A program made the position numbers and the translations under genes. Under the pieces are notes generated by a model, which worked only from the letters and a program-made list of their open reading frames with translations, searched no databases and had not been told where the DNA came from. This document shows, piece by piece, positions 46,045 to 54,461 of a DNA stretch of 64,000 bases (position 1 is its first letter; the number at the start of each line of letters is the position of its first letter). The stretch spans positions 31,541-95,540 of the forward strand of contig CAJUGS010000005.1 of assembly GCA_910586305.1 (NCBI GenBank), in the 5' to 3' direction. This DNA is from an uncultured Duncaniella sp. Its GTDB lineage: Bacteria; Bacteroidota; Bacteroidia; Bacteroidales; Muribaculaceae.

Positions 46045-47070
46045 ATGGACCAGAATAATTTGATAGTATATCTCGAACATGAGGACGGCCATGTGGCCGA
46101 TGTGAGCCTCGAACTTCTGACCAAGGGCCGTGTGCTCGCCGACCGTCTCGGTGTGAAACTCGAGGCCGTAATTGTGGGCGACAAGCTCGACGGAGTAGAG
46201 GAGCAGGTGTTCCCCTATGGCGTCGACCTGCTCTACAAGGTTTCGGACAAGCGTCTTTCTCCCTACACTTCCAATCCCCACTCGGCTGTTCTTATCAATC
46301 TCTTCCGCGAGATTAAGCCCCAGATATGCCTCATGGGTGCCACCTGCATAGGCCGTGACCTTGGTCCGCGAGTAAGCTCGTGCCTCCACAGCGGTCTGAC
46401 TGCCGACTGTACAGCTCTCGAAATCGGAGACCACACAGATCCGAAGACAGGCAAGGAATACAAGGACCTCCTTCTTCAGATTCGTCCGGCCTTTGGCGGC
46501 AACATCGTGGCTACAATTGTCAATCCCGAATGCCGTCCGCAAATGGCGACCGTGCGTGAGGGCGTGATGAAGCGTGAGGTCCTCGATCCGGCCTACAAGG
46601 GAGAAGTTGTGGACCTCGATGCCTCTAAATATGTCAGCGACGAAGACTTTGTGGTAGAGATTCTCGACCGTCACATCGAAAAGTCAAAGATCAATATAAA
46701 GAATTCACCCATCATCGTAGCCGGTGGTTATGGCGTGGGTTCGAAGGAAAACTTCAAGCTGCTCCACGAGCTCGCCGACACTCTCGGAGCCGAGGTGGGT
46801 GCATCACGTGCGGCTGTCGATGCCGGATTTACCGAACACGAACGCCAGATCGGACAGACCGGTGTCACCGTTCGTCCCAAGCTCTATATTGCCTGTGGTA
46901 TCTCCGGTCAGATCCAGCACATCGCCGGTATGCAGGACAGCTCCATCATTATCTCAATCAACAACGACCCCGCAGCCCCCATCAATACCATTGCCGACTA
47001 TGTTATCACAGGCAATCTGGAGGATGTGGTGCCTAAGCTGATAAAATACTACAAGAAGAACTCCAAATAA
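46045..47070 (+). CDS. etfA: electron transfer flavoprotein alpha subunit
   Basis: This 341-residue FAD-binding partner of EtfB has the C-terminal FAD domain visible as VAGGYGVGSKENF, GASRAAVDAGFTEHERQIGQ and CGISGQIQHIAGMQDSS, ending NTIADYVITGNLEDVVPKLI. ATG 46045 (MDQNNLIVYLEHEDG) starts 7 bp after etfB. Confidence 0.96.
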   Translation: MDQNNLIVYLEHEDGHVADVSLELLTKGRVLADRLGVKLEAVIVGDKLDGVEEQVFPYGVDLLYKVSDKRLSPYTSNPHSAVLINLFREIKPQICLMGATCIGRDLGPRVSSCLHSGLTADCTALEIGDHTDPKTGKEYKDLLLQIRPAFGGNIVATIVNPECRPQMATVREGVMKREVLDPAYKGEVVDLDASKYVSDEDFVVEILDRHIEKSKINIKNSPIIVAGGYGVGSKENFKLLHELADTLGAEVGASRAAVDAGFTEHERQIGQTGVTVRPKLYIACGISGQIQHIAGMQDSSIIISINNDPAAPINTIADYVITGNLEDVVPKLIKYYKKNSK

Positions 47071-47076
47071 GCAGCC

Positions 47077-48780
47077 ATGGCTAACTTTTATACAGACAAT
47101 CCCGATCTCAGACACCATCTCACCCATCCTCTGATGGAGAAGATTGTGGCTCTGAAAGAACGCAATTATACCGATGCCGAGAAGTATGACTACGCTCCTC
47201 TCAACTATGAGGATGCGCAGGACAGTTACGACAAGGTGCTCGAAATCGTCGGCGAAATCTGCGGCGACATCATCGCCCCCAATGCCGAAAGCGTTGACCA
47301 CGACGGGCCTTCGGTAGCCGATGGCCGTGTGACATATGCTCCCGCCACACAGGAAAACCTCGATGCCTGTCGCAAGGCCGGCCTCATGGGTATGTCGATG
47401 CCCCGCCGCTACGGTGGCCTGAACTTCCCCATCACTCCGTATATCATGGCTGCCGACATCGTGAGCCGTGCCGATACCGGATTTGAAAACCTCTGGGGTC
47501 TTCAGGACTGTGCCGAGACAATCTATGAGTTTGCCGACGAGGAGCAGAAGCAGAAGTTCATCACCCGCGTATGCCAGGGCGAGACCATGTCGATGGACCT
47601 CACCGAGCCCGATGCCGGTTCCGACCTTCAGAGCGTTATGCTTAAGGCCACCGAGCAGCCCGACGGCACATGGCGTCTCAACGGTGTGAAGCGCTTCATC
47701 ACCAACGGTGACAGCGATATCCACCTGGTGCTCGCCCGCTCCGAGGCCGGCACCAAGGACGGACGTGGCCTCTCGATGTTCATCTACGACAAGCGCGATG
47801 GCGGAGTCAATGTGCGTCGTATCGAAAACAAGATGGGTATCAAGGGTTCTCCCACTTGTGAGCTTACCTACAAGGATGCCAAGGCTGTGCTCTGTGGCAG
47901 TCGCCGTCTCGGCCTCATCAAATATGTGATGGCCCTTATGAACGGCGCTCGTCTCGGTATCGCCGCTCAGAGTGTAGGTGTCAGCGAGCTTGCTTACCGC
48001 GAGGCTCTTGCCTATGCCCGCGACCGTAAGCAGTTCGGCAAGGCTATTATTGAGTTCCCCGCTGTCTACGAGATGCTTTCGGTGATGAAGGCCAAGCTCG
48101 ATGCCTCCCGCTCGCTTCTTTATGAGTGCGCACGATTTGTCGATATCTACAAGATCTACGATGACATCGCCAAGGAACGCAGCCTCGCCCCCGAAGAGCG
48201 TAAGGAGTCGAAACACTACAGCCGTCTGGCCGACGCCCTCACTCCGCTTGCCAAGGGAATGGGTAGTGAATACTGCAATCAGAATGCCTATGACTGTATA
48301 CAGATTCACGGTGGTTCAGGCTTCATGAAGGACTATGCCTGCGAGCGTCTCTATCGTGATGCACGCATCACCTCTATATATGAGGGTACCACCCAGCTCC
48401 AGGTTGTGGCTGCTATCCGCCATGTCACCACAGGCACATATCTCAACCTCATACGCGACTACCAGACCGTGGAGGTGAAGCCCGAACTTCAGGCTCTCAA
48501 GAATCGTCTTGCAGCCATGACCGAGGTCTATGCCAAGGCTGTGGAGAAGGTAACCTCTGTTGAAGATGCTGCCTATGGCGACTTCATGGCACGCCGTCTC
48601 GTGGAGATGGCCGGTGTCACCGTGATGAGCTATCTGCTCCTTCTCGATGCCAACCGCTGCGACTCGTTCACACGTTCAGCCGAGGTGTATGCCAACCTCG
48701 CCCAGGCCGAGGTGAGCAAGCACTCCGAATTCATCAACGCATTCAATCCCGCCGAGGTATCGCTCTACAAGGTAGACTGA
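47077..48780 (+). CDS. acyl-CoA dehydrogenase
   Basis: This 567-residue flavoenzyme has the ACAD signatures MSMDLTEPDAGSDLQSV (about 170), RFITNGDSDIHLVLARS, and IYEGTTQLQVV (about 432) whose Glu sits where the medium-chain catalytic base lies. The roughly 130 residues beyond the usual core form a helical extension. It is the last gene of the etfBA operon and passes electrons to the Etf. The natural substrate (short-chain, branched or crotonyl/propionyl type) is not determined. A strong terminator follows. Confidence 0.94.
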   Translation: MANFYTDNPDLRHHLTHPLMEKIVALKERNYTDAEKYDYAPLNYEDAQDSYDKVLEIVGEICGDIIAPNAESVDHDGPSVADGRVTYAPATQENLDACRKAGLMGMSMPRRYGGLNFPITPYIMAADIVSRADTGFENLWGLQDCAETIYEFADEEQKQKFITRVCQGETMSMDLTEPDAGSDLQSVMLKATEQPDGTWRLNGVKRFITNGDSDIHLVLARSEAGTKDGRGLSMFIYDKRDGGVNVRRIENKMGIKGSPTCELTYKDAKAVLCGSRRLGLIKYVMALMNGARLGIAAQSVGVSELAYREALAYARDRKQFGKAIIEFPAVYEMLSVMKAKLDASRSLLYECARFVDIYKIYDDIAKERSLAPEERKESKHYSRLADALTPLAKGMGSEYCNQNAYDCIQIHGGSGFMKDYACERLYRDARITSIYEGTTQLQVVAAIRHVTTGTYLNLIRDYQTVEVKPELQALKNRLAAMTEVYAKAVEKVTSVEDAAYGDFMARRLVEMAGVTVMSYLLLLDANRCDSFTRSAEVYANLAQAEVSKHSEFINAFNPAEVSLYKVD

Positions 48781-48807
48781 TACATACGAGACTGATATCA
48801 TAACCGG

Positions 48808-48862
48808 GGCCTCCCCTCCGTTTTGACCCATGGGTCGCGGAGGGGAGGCCTGTGTTTTGTTG
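48808..48862. terminator. bidirectional terminator after the acyl-CoA dehydrogenase
   Basis: Thirteen-base GC-rich arms (48808-48820 and 48838-48850) enclose a smaller stem GACCCA/TGGGTC; T-rich sequence follows on the plus strand. It separates two convergent genes. Confidence 0.9.
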
Positions 48863-48873
48863 TATTGCGAGTG

Positions 48874-49836
48874 TCACAATCCATGCTCGTGCATCCAGTC
48901 AAAAATGACTCGATAAGCCTTATCTCTCACCTTGGGTGAGGAGAGGAGGAGGTCGTGAAGACCACCGTGGATTGTGACCTCTGTAACGTCAGGCCCCAGC
49001 CGGCGGCCGGCAGCTGCTATATTATCGACGTTCAGCACACCGTCGGCACGGTGGAAAAGTTCGGATGGGTCGGAAGGATAGGCCGAACGGTCGGAATGCA
49101 TCAGAAGTACAGGCACTTTCACCGTGCCGCGTTCCACCTCTCGCTGTGCCTCGTCGATGGCGCGTATCCACTCTGTAGCTACTTTGGGCATACGGTCGGG
49201 CTTCCACTCAGCGCTATAGTCCCATTCGCCGTCGAGGCGCGACGAGATTGCGGCCGAATATTTGGGCGTACCTCCCGGACTCACTCTCAAGCGAGGAAAG
49301 ACCCGAGAGAGAAGTTTCACAGCCGGAATGCCTATACGACGCACCAAAGGAGGAAGATTCCAGGCGAGGAATGGCGAATTGAGCATAAGTGCCTTCACTT
49401 CGCCGGGCGGGTCTTGTTCCATAAATAGCGACGTGATGAGACCACCGGTAGAGTGGGCCAGTATCACAACATCCTTTAAACCGTCCTCTGTCATGATGTT
49501 TATGGCTGACCGCAGGTCGGGAAAATACTCTGTCAGGTCCTTCACTTTGAACTTTTCCAGTCCGGGCAGAATTGAGCGTCCATATCTGCGGAGGTCTACG
49601 GCATAGAAACCGTATTTTTCTCTGACAAATCTCTCTCCCATTTCTTTCTGAAAGAAATAGTCGTTGAAGCCGTGAACGTAGAGTATGGCTGTGGTCGGGG
49701 CCGGATGCCTTGACGGGAGTCTCACCACTGTGGTGACCACGTTTCCGTCATAGTCATCAGGCTGGTGTACAGTAATATGCTCATAATTGTCACCAAGAAT
49801 ATCAGGAGTCCATCCATGCGTGTCAGATATTTTCAT
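48874..49836 (-). CDS. alpha/beta hydrolase (serine aminopeptidase S33 / lysophospholipase type)
   Basis: This 320-residue cytoplasmic hydrolase has the oxyanion segment AILYVHGFNDYFF (about 53-65), nucleophile elbow ILAHSTGGLIT (Ser about 124), and late acid and His regions (VLLMHSDRSAYPSDP; VTIHGGLHDLLLS). It is similar to PldB-like monoacylglycerol lipases or lysophospholipases; the real substrate is unknown. ATG 49836 is preferred to an in-frame TTG three codons earlier. Three direct repeats lie immediately upstream. Confidence 0.87.
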   Translation of the reverse strand: MKISDTHGWTPDILGDNYEHITVHQPDDYDGNVVTTVVRLPSRHPAPTTAILYVHGFNDYFFQKEMGERFVREKYGFYAVDLRRYGRSILPGLEKFKVKDLTEYFPDLRSAINIMTEDGLKDVVILAHSTGGLITSLFMEQDPPGEVKALMLNSPFLAWNLPPLVRRIGIPAVKLLSRVFPRLRVSPGGTPKYSAAISSRLDGEWDYSAEWKPDRMPKVATEWIRAIDEAQREVERGTVKVPVLLMHSDRSAYPSDPSELFHRADGVLNVDNIAAAGRRLGPDVTEVTIHGGLHDLLLSSPKVRDKAYRVIFDWMHEHGL

Positions 49837-49844
49837 ACTTGTCA

Positions 49845-49901
49845 AAAATGTTAATAACTTTTCAAAATGTTGATAACTTTCTAAAAAATGTTCATAACTT
49901 T
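49845..49901. repeat. three DnaA-box-like direct repeats
   Basis: AAAATGTT(A/G/C)ATAACTTT occurs at 49845-49861, 49864-49880 and 49885-49901, periods 19 and 21 bp. On the minus strand each contains TTAT(T/C/G)AACA, one mismatch from the DnaA box TTATNCACA. They sit 9 bp before the start of the divergent hydrolase. Confidence 0.7.
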
Positions 49902-50154
49902 CTAAAAAACAAATATCGGAAAAAGTTCTGACACCGGAAACAAATAGGAGGTGATAATATCATATATTTCTTAGAAATCTCAGTTGTCGGGGGGGAGTCG
50001 GCTGGTGGTTGTTTCGAGGAGATAGGAGAGAGGTTTGGGTGGAATAAGGTAAATAGTTTTAAATACTGGTAACGGGAGTGAAAAGTGGTGTCTGATTAGT
50101 GCCTTTTTATGCCGGTGATTGTTGAGAAGTAAATGAAAGGCCTGTGAGATTATC
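49902..50154. other. non-coding gap, no recognised element
   Basis: This is the middle of the only gap over 300 bp (49837-50207). It is A/G-rich with a GGGGGGG run near 49989-49995. No ORF, tRNA or canonical promoter was seen. Confidence 0.5.
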
Positions 50155-50186
50155 CTTGTGTATATGCGTGGATTTTTCTAATTTTG
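50155..50186 (+). promoter_or_regulatory. promoter of the hydrolase / MurF-like / Ddl-like operon
   Basis: CTTG (50155-50158), 20 bp, TAATTTTG (50179-50186), 21 bp before the ATG. Confidence 0.7.
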
Positions 50187-50207
50187 TGTCTTGATTTTAA
50201 AAGAAGT

Positions 50208-50981
50208 ATGGACAAGGATATTACACTTGACGGGCAACGCCTCCACTACACTGATACTGTTGAGGGTGCGCGCGCTATTGTGATGATGCACGGGTGGGGA
50301 TGTGACCACAGCACTCTTGCGTTGGTAGAGCGCGTGGCCGTTGCCTGCGGGTATCGTGTGCTCAATGTCGACTTTCCCGGATTCGGCCTTTCGCCCGAGC
50401 CGGAGGAGGTGTGGGGCGTAGAGCGTTACACCAGGCTCATTGAGAAGTTTGTCGAGGCTGTCGGTCTGACCGACTACTCGCTTCTTGGCCATTCGTTTGG
50501 TGGACGTGTGGGTATCCTCATGGCTTCACGCCATCCCGAGGTGAAGAAGTTGGTGCTTGTTGATGCCGCCGGTATCAAACCGCGCCGCTCTCTCGGATAT
50601 TACTTCAAGGTCTATTCCTTCAAGCTGAGCAAGAGACTGATGTATCTTGTCTATGGCAGAGAGGAGGCCGAGCGCCGTCTGGACCGTAAGAGAGCCAAGG
50701 CCGGTTCGAGCGACTATACATCAGCTTCGCCGATGATGAGGCGTATACTCTCAAAGGTGGTCAACGAGGATCTCACAGGTGTGCTTGCTTCCATCAAGGC
50801 TCCCACTCTGCTGGTGTGGGGGGAGAATGATACAGCCACTCCGCTGGCCGATGCCCGCAAGATGGAGAAGCTTATTCCCGATGCCGGTCTGGTGAGTTTT
50901 GCCGGATGCGGCCACTATTCATTTCTCGACAATCAGCACGGATTCTCAGCCGTGCTCACAAGTTTTCTTAAATCAGAATAA
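50208..50981 (+). CDS. alpha/beta hydrolase, first gene of a Mur/Ddl operon
   Basis: This 257-residue hydrolase has HGWGCDHSTLALVER at the oxyanion site, nucleophile elbow LLGHSFGGRVG (Ser about 95), acid TLLVWGENDTATPL and catalytic His GCGHYSFLD. There is no signal peptide. ATG 50208 fits the promoter. The gap to the membrane MurF-like gene is 6 bp, so they share a transcript. The operon suggests action on a dipeptide, ester or amide formed by the ligases, which is inference. Confidence 0.88.
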   Translation: MDKDITLDGQRLHYTDTVEGARAIVMMHGWGCDHSTLALVERVAVACGYRVLNVDFPGFGLSPEPEEVWGVERYTRLIEKFVEAVGLTDYSLLGHSFGGRVGILMASRHPEVKKLVLVDAAGIKPRRSLGYYFKVYSFKLSKRLMYLVYGREEAERRLDRKRAKAGSSDYTSASPMMRRILSKVVNEDLTGVLASIKAPTLLVWGENDTATPLADARKMEKLIPDAGLVSFAGCGHYSFLDNQHGFSAVLTSFLKSE

Positions 50982-50987
50982 AGCAAG

Positions 50988-52577
50988 ATGTTGATATTTA
51001 GTATTATCGCCATAGTGATAGCTTTCATCGGGGTGGTGGTGGAGTTTCGCCGCGATCTGATGATGCTGCAGCAGAATTCCTATCGCAACGAACGCTACAA
51101 CAGGTGGTTGTCGCAGTCGCAGGACACTACTTCCACGATGCGACTTGTATCCGGTGCCGTAGTGCTTGCGTCAATGTCTACACTCTCTGTGCCGCTCATA
51201 TCTCTTAATCTCGTGGCCATAGTGTCGATAGTGAATATCTTCATTCTTGCCGGGAAAAAGTATAAGAAGCCGCTTGTGATGACCAATCGTGCTCGCCGCA
51301 TACTTGGAGTGATGCTGTTTCTGGCGTTGCTTGTCGTGGGTGGTACGCTTGCGGTGTGTCTATGCCACGGCTATTCGCTCGACTATGTGGCTGTCGCGAC
51401 TTTGGCTGTATATTGTCTTTCCCATCTGTTTGTCTTTGCTGCCAACTGGCTGCTGCGCCCGGTAGAGAAGCATATCAACGATGGTTTCTACCGCGATGCC
51501 GAGCGTATACTTGGTTCTATGCCCGATCTGAAGGTCATAGGTATTACCGGCAGTTATGGCAAGACCAGTACGAAGCACTATCTCAACCGCATACTCTCGG
51601 AGCATTTTGATGTTATGATGACCCCCGGTAGCTACAACACCACCATGGGTGTGATTCGTACCGTCAGGGAATATCTCAAGCCCTACAATGAGGTGTTCAT
51701 AGTAGAGATGGGGGCTAAGCAACCGGGAGATATAAAGGAGATATGCGACCTCGTACACCCGTCGGTGGGTATTGTCACCGCTGTGGGCGAACAGCACCTC
51801 GAGTCGTTCAAGACCATCGAGAATGTGCAGCGCACCAAGTTTGAGCTTGTCGACTCGTTGCCGTCCGACGGTCTGGCTGTGGTCAATGACGATTTTCCCT
51901 ACGTGGCCAATCGCAAGGTGGATAATGTGGAGTGTGTGCGCTATGCGGTAGGTAATACCGCCGGTGCCTCATTCACCGCTGTAGATATCACTTATTCTCC
52001 CCGAGGTACATCTTTTGTTCTCGTATCGCCTGATGGTGACCGTCTTAAGTTTGACACCAGGCTTGTGGGAGAGTGCAATGTGTCAAATCTTATAGCTGCA
52101 ATCATTGTGGCTCTTCGTCTTAAGGTGCCTGTTGATAAGATACGCTATGCCGTCGGTCAGATTGAGCAGGTTGAACACCGCCTCAACATGAAACGTACGC
52201 CGGGTGGAGTGACAATAATAGACGATGCGTTCAATTCCAATCCCACCGGTTCGGGCATGGCTCTCGATGTTCTGGCCATGATGAAGGATGGCAAGCGTAT
52301 TGTGGTGACTCCCGGCATGATAGAGCTTGGCGAGCGCCAGGCCGAGCTGAACTGCAAGTTTGGCGAGAAGATAGCTACTTCGGCCGATGTGGCCGTGATA
52401 GTGGGCCGCTACAATCGTGAGGCCATAGTCGAGGGCATAGAAAGTGTCACAGAGGGACGCACTGCAAAGGTCCACACTGTCGACAGTTTCTCGGAAGCGC
52501 AGGCTCTGCTTGCAACACTTCTCGCAAAGGGTGACACTGTGCTCTACGAGAACGACCTTCCGGATACATTCAAATGA
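50988..52577 (+). CDS. membrane-anchored Mur ligase family protein (MurF-like)
   Basis: This 529-residue protein starts with about 155 residues bearing four or five membrane helices (LIFSIIAIVIAFIGVVVEF; LISLNLVAIVSIVNIFILA; ILGVMLFLALLVVGGTLAV; YVAVATLAVYCLSHLFVF). A full Mur ligase follows: ATP loop GITGSYGKTSTKHYL (about 183-197), central EMGAKQPGDIKEICDLVHP and AVGEQHLESF, and the MurF-type IIDDAFNSNPTGSGMALDV (about 409-427). MurF adds D-Ala-D-Ala to UDP-MurNAc-tripeptide. Ordinary MurF is soluble and sits in the division and cell wall cluster, so this is probably a second, membrane-tethered ligase with a lipid-linked or other substrate. Confidence 0.85.
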   Translation: MLIFSIIAIVIAFIGVVVEFRRDLMMLQQNSYRNERYNRWLSQSQDTTSTMRLVSGAVVLASMSTLSVPLISLNLVAIVSIVNIFILAGKKYKKPLVMTNRARRILGVMLFLALLVVGGTLAVCLCHGYSLDYVAVATLAVYCLSHLFVFAANWLLRPVEKHINDGFYRDAERILGSMPDLKVIGITGSYGKTSTKHYLNRILSEHFDVMMTPGSYNTTMGVIRTVREYLKPYNEVFIVEMGAKQPGDIKEICDLVHPSVGIVTAVGEQHLESFKTIENVQRTKFELVDSLPSDGLAVVNDDFPYVANRKVDNVECVRYAVGNTAGASFTAVDITYSPRGTSFVLVSPDGDRLKFDTRLVGECNVSNLIAAIIVALRLKVPVDKIRYAVGQIEQVEHRLNMKRTPGGVTIIDDAFNSNPTGSGMALDVLAMMKDGKRIVVTPGMIELGERQAELNCKFGEKIATSADVAVIVGRYNREAIVEGIESVTEGRTAKVHTVDSFSEAQALLATLLAKGDTVLYENDLPDTFK

Positions 52578-52599
52578 CAATCAATCTCATAAATAAGTT

Positions 52600-53793
52600 A
52601 TGAAAACCAATATCGGAGTCTTTTTCGGCGGACGATCCACCGAGCATGAAATCTCTGTGATTTCGGCCAATCAGGCCATGCACGCCATAGACCGAGAAAA
52701 ATATGACGTCACACCTATTTATATAAGCAAGCAGGGCAAGTTCTATACAGGCGACGCCCTTTTCGACATCAAGAACTATCGCGATCTTCCGTCTCTACTT
52801 GAGAAGTGTACCCAGGTGTATATGGAGCCGTCCTACGGTGACTACAATCTCTACCGTGTGAAGAAGCCTATGTTCGGCAGTGCGGTCTACACTACTCTCG
52901 ATGTGGTGATTCCTGTGCTCCACGGCTCGAATGTGGAGGACGGTATCTTTGAGGGAGTACTCGAGACCATAGGCATTCCCTATGCCGGATGCAATACTCT
53001 GGCGAGTGCCAACGGTATGGACAAGATCATGATGAAGATGATACTGCGCGAATGCGGTGTGCCTGTGATTGACTATGTTTGGTTCACCGATAAGGAATGG
53101 TTCAAGAAGCGCGACGATATCGTGGCCCGCATAGAGGAGAAGATAGGCTATCCCGTAATTGTAAAGCCTGCCAATCTCGGCTCGAGCGTCGGTATAGGCC
53201 GTGCGGCTGACCGCGACCAGCTTATCGACAAGGTTGAGGATGCTGTGAAGTATTCCTCCCGCCTCATTGTGGAGCATATGGTCGACAATCTCAAGGAGAT
53301 CAACTGCTCGGTGCTCGGTGATTGTGACGAGTATGAGTGCTCGGTGCTCGAAGAGCCTATCAAGAGTGCTGAAATCCTTTCATACGAGGACAAATATATG
53401 GGTGGTACCAAGGGTGCCAAGGGTATGCAGGCTTCGCAGAAGCGCATTCCTGCCGATCTGCCTGCCGATGTGACTGAGCGGATACAGTTCCTTGCCGGCG
53501 AGACATTCCGTGTGCTTGGCTGTCACGGAGTGAGCCGCGTCGACATTATTATTGACGATGACACCAAGGATATATATGTCAATGAGATCAACACCATACC
53601 AGGATCGCTGTCCTTCTATCTTTGGGAGGCTACCGGACTTACCTTCGACAAGCTCATGGACCGTCTGGTGAAGCTGGCTCTGAAGCGCAAGCGCGAACAG
53701 GGTCAGAAGACAGTGAGCTATGACCAGAATATTTTCTCGCTCTCCGGCGGTGCCAAGGGGGGTGTGAAAGGTGGTGTGAAAACCAAGAGATGA
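52600..53793 (+). CDS. D-alanine--D-alanine ligase-like ATP-grasp enzyme
   Basis: This 397-residue ligase is longer than typical Ddl (about 300-370). N-terminal FFGGRSTEHEISVISA, LHGSNVEDGIFEGVLE (canonical HGxxGEDG with Val replacing the Gly before Glu-Asp), VKPANLGSSVGIG and VNEINTIPGSLSFYLWE are Ddl family. The omega-loop region SYEDKYMGGTKGAKGMQAS keeps the KY of D-Ala-D-Ala ligases but is longer than normal. The tail is repetitive and basic (GGVKGGVKTKR). It probably makes D-Ala-D-Ala or a variant dipeptide for the preceding MurF-like ligase. Confidence 0.87.
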   Translation: MKTNIGVFFGGRSTEHEISVISANQAMHAIDREKYDVTPIYISKQGKFYTGDALFDIKNYRDLPSLLEKCTQVYMEPSYGDYNLYRVKKPMFGSAVYTTLDVVIPVLHGSNVEDGIFEGVLETIGIPYAGCNTLASANGMDKIMMKMILRECGVPVIDYVWFTDKEWFKKRDDIVARIEEKIGYPVIVKPANLGSSVGIGRAADRDQLIDKVEDAVKYSSRLIVEHMVDNLKEINCSVLGDCDEYECSVLEEPIKSAEILSYEDKYMGGTKGAKGMQASQKRIPADLPADVTERIQFLAGETFRVLGCHGVSRVDIIIDDDTKDIYVNEINTIPGSLSFYLWEATGLTFDKLMDRLVKLALKRKREQGQKTVSYDQNIFSLSGGAKGGVKGGVKTKR

Positions 53794-53797
53794 GCCT

Positions 53798-53974
53798 ATG
53801 GGAAATATGATCTACTGGCTTTTGGCCTCTATATTGTTCGGTGTTGTCTCGGGCGCGCTCTACACCTGGATGTCACCGCGTCGCGAACGCCGCCTCCCGC
53901 TCATGCTCAGGAGCATGGCCATATACACTGTCCTGGGCATGGTGGTTGTCTACATCATCTCGCTGTTTGTTTAG
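53798..53974 (+). CDS. 58-residue two-helix membrane protein
   Basis: ATG at 53798 begins 4 bp after the Ddl-like stop. The protein has two hydrophobic helices (MIYWLLASILFGVVSGALYTW and MAIYTVLGMVVVYIISLFV) linked by a basic stretch (SPRRERRLPLMLRS), ending TAG at 53972-53974. It fits the operon as a small inner-membrane partner. The stop overlaps that of the convergent rlmH by two bases. No family recognised. Confidence 0.65.
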   Translation: MGNMIYWLLASILFGVVSGALYTWMSPRRERRLPLMLRSMAIYTVLGMVVVYIISLFV

Positions 53975-54444
53975 TCGTGATGATATGGCTCGCCACGCAG
54001 GATGGTCATGGCGCGGTAGACCTGTTCGGTGAAGAACAGTCTCACCATTTCGTGGGTAAACGTCATGCGTGACAGCGACAGTTTGGAGTCGGCACGGTCG
54101 TAGACCTCGCTTGCAAATCCGTAGGGGCCGCCGACCACGTAGACCGTTCTCTTGAGACCTCTCACCATCAACCGATCGATTTCTGTCGAGAACATACGGG
54201 ATGTAAGTTCCCGTCCGTGCTCGTCGAGAAGGACCACATGGTCGCCCGGCTGGAGAGCTGCCAGTATAGCCGCTCCCTCCTTCTGTTTCTGAGCCTCTTC
54301 GGTGAGTCCGCGTGAGGCTTTGAGATCGGGGATTGTGACGATTTCAAATGGCACATAGCGGTTTATGCGTTTGGCATATTCCTCTACTGCCGAGGCTATG
54401 TAGGGAGTGGAAGTTTTTCCAACAACGACAAGAACGATTTTCAT
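53971..54444 (-). CDS. rlmH: 23S rRNA (pseudouridine1915-N3)-methyltransferase
   Basis: This 157-residue SPOUT methyltransferase acts on helix 69 of the ribosome. It begins MKIVLVVVGKTSTPYIASAVEEYAKRINRY. The SAM-knot region is VYVVGGPYGFASEVYDRAD and the C-terminus RAMTILRGEPYHHD is the RlmH signature. It is divergent from nadC with only 17 bp between starts. Confidence 0.96.
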   Translation of the reverse strand: MKIVLVVVGKTSTPYIASAVEEYAKRINRYVPFEIVTIPDLKASRGLTEEAQKQKEGAAILAALQPGDHVVLLDEHGRELTSRMFSTEIDRLMVRGLKRTVYVVGGPYGFASEVYDRADSKLSLSRMTFTHEMVRLFFTEQVYRAMTILRGEPYHHD

Positions 54445-54461
54445 CAGATTTTATAATATAT

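Noticed and set aside
46954..48309. 451-codon open frame antisense to the acyl-CoA dehydrogenase
   Set aside because: It lies wholly inside a gene with strong family motifs; its His/Val/Gly-rich product has no domain. It is a codon-bias shadow.
49845..49901. Chromosomal origin
   Set aside because: The boxes deviate from the DnaA consensus and no dnaA, dnaN, gidA or parAB genes lie nearby.
49845..49901. CRISPR array
   Set aside because: The repeats are 17 bp with 2-4 bp between them, without spacers or cas genes.
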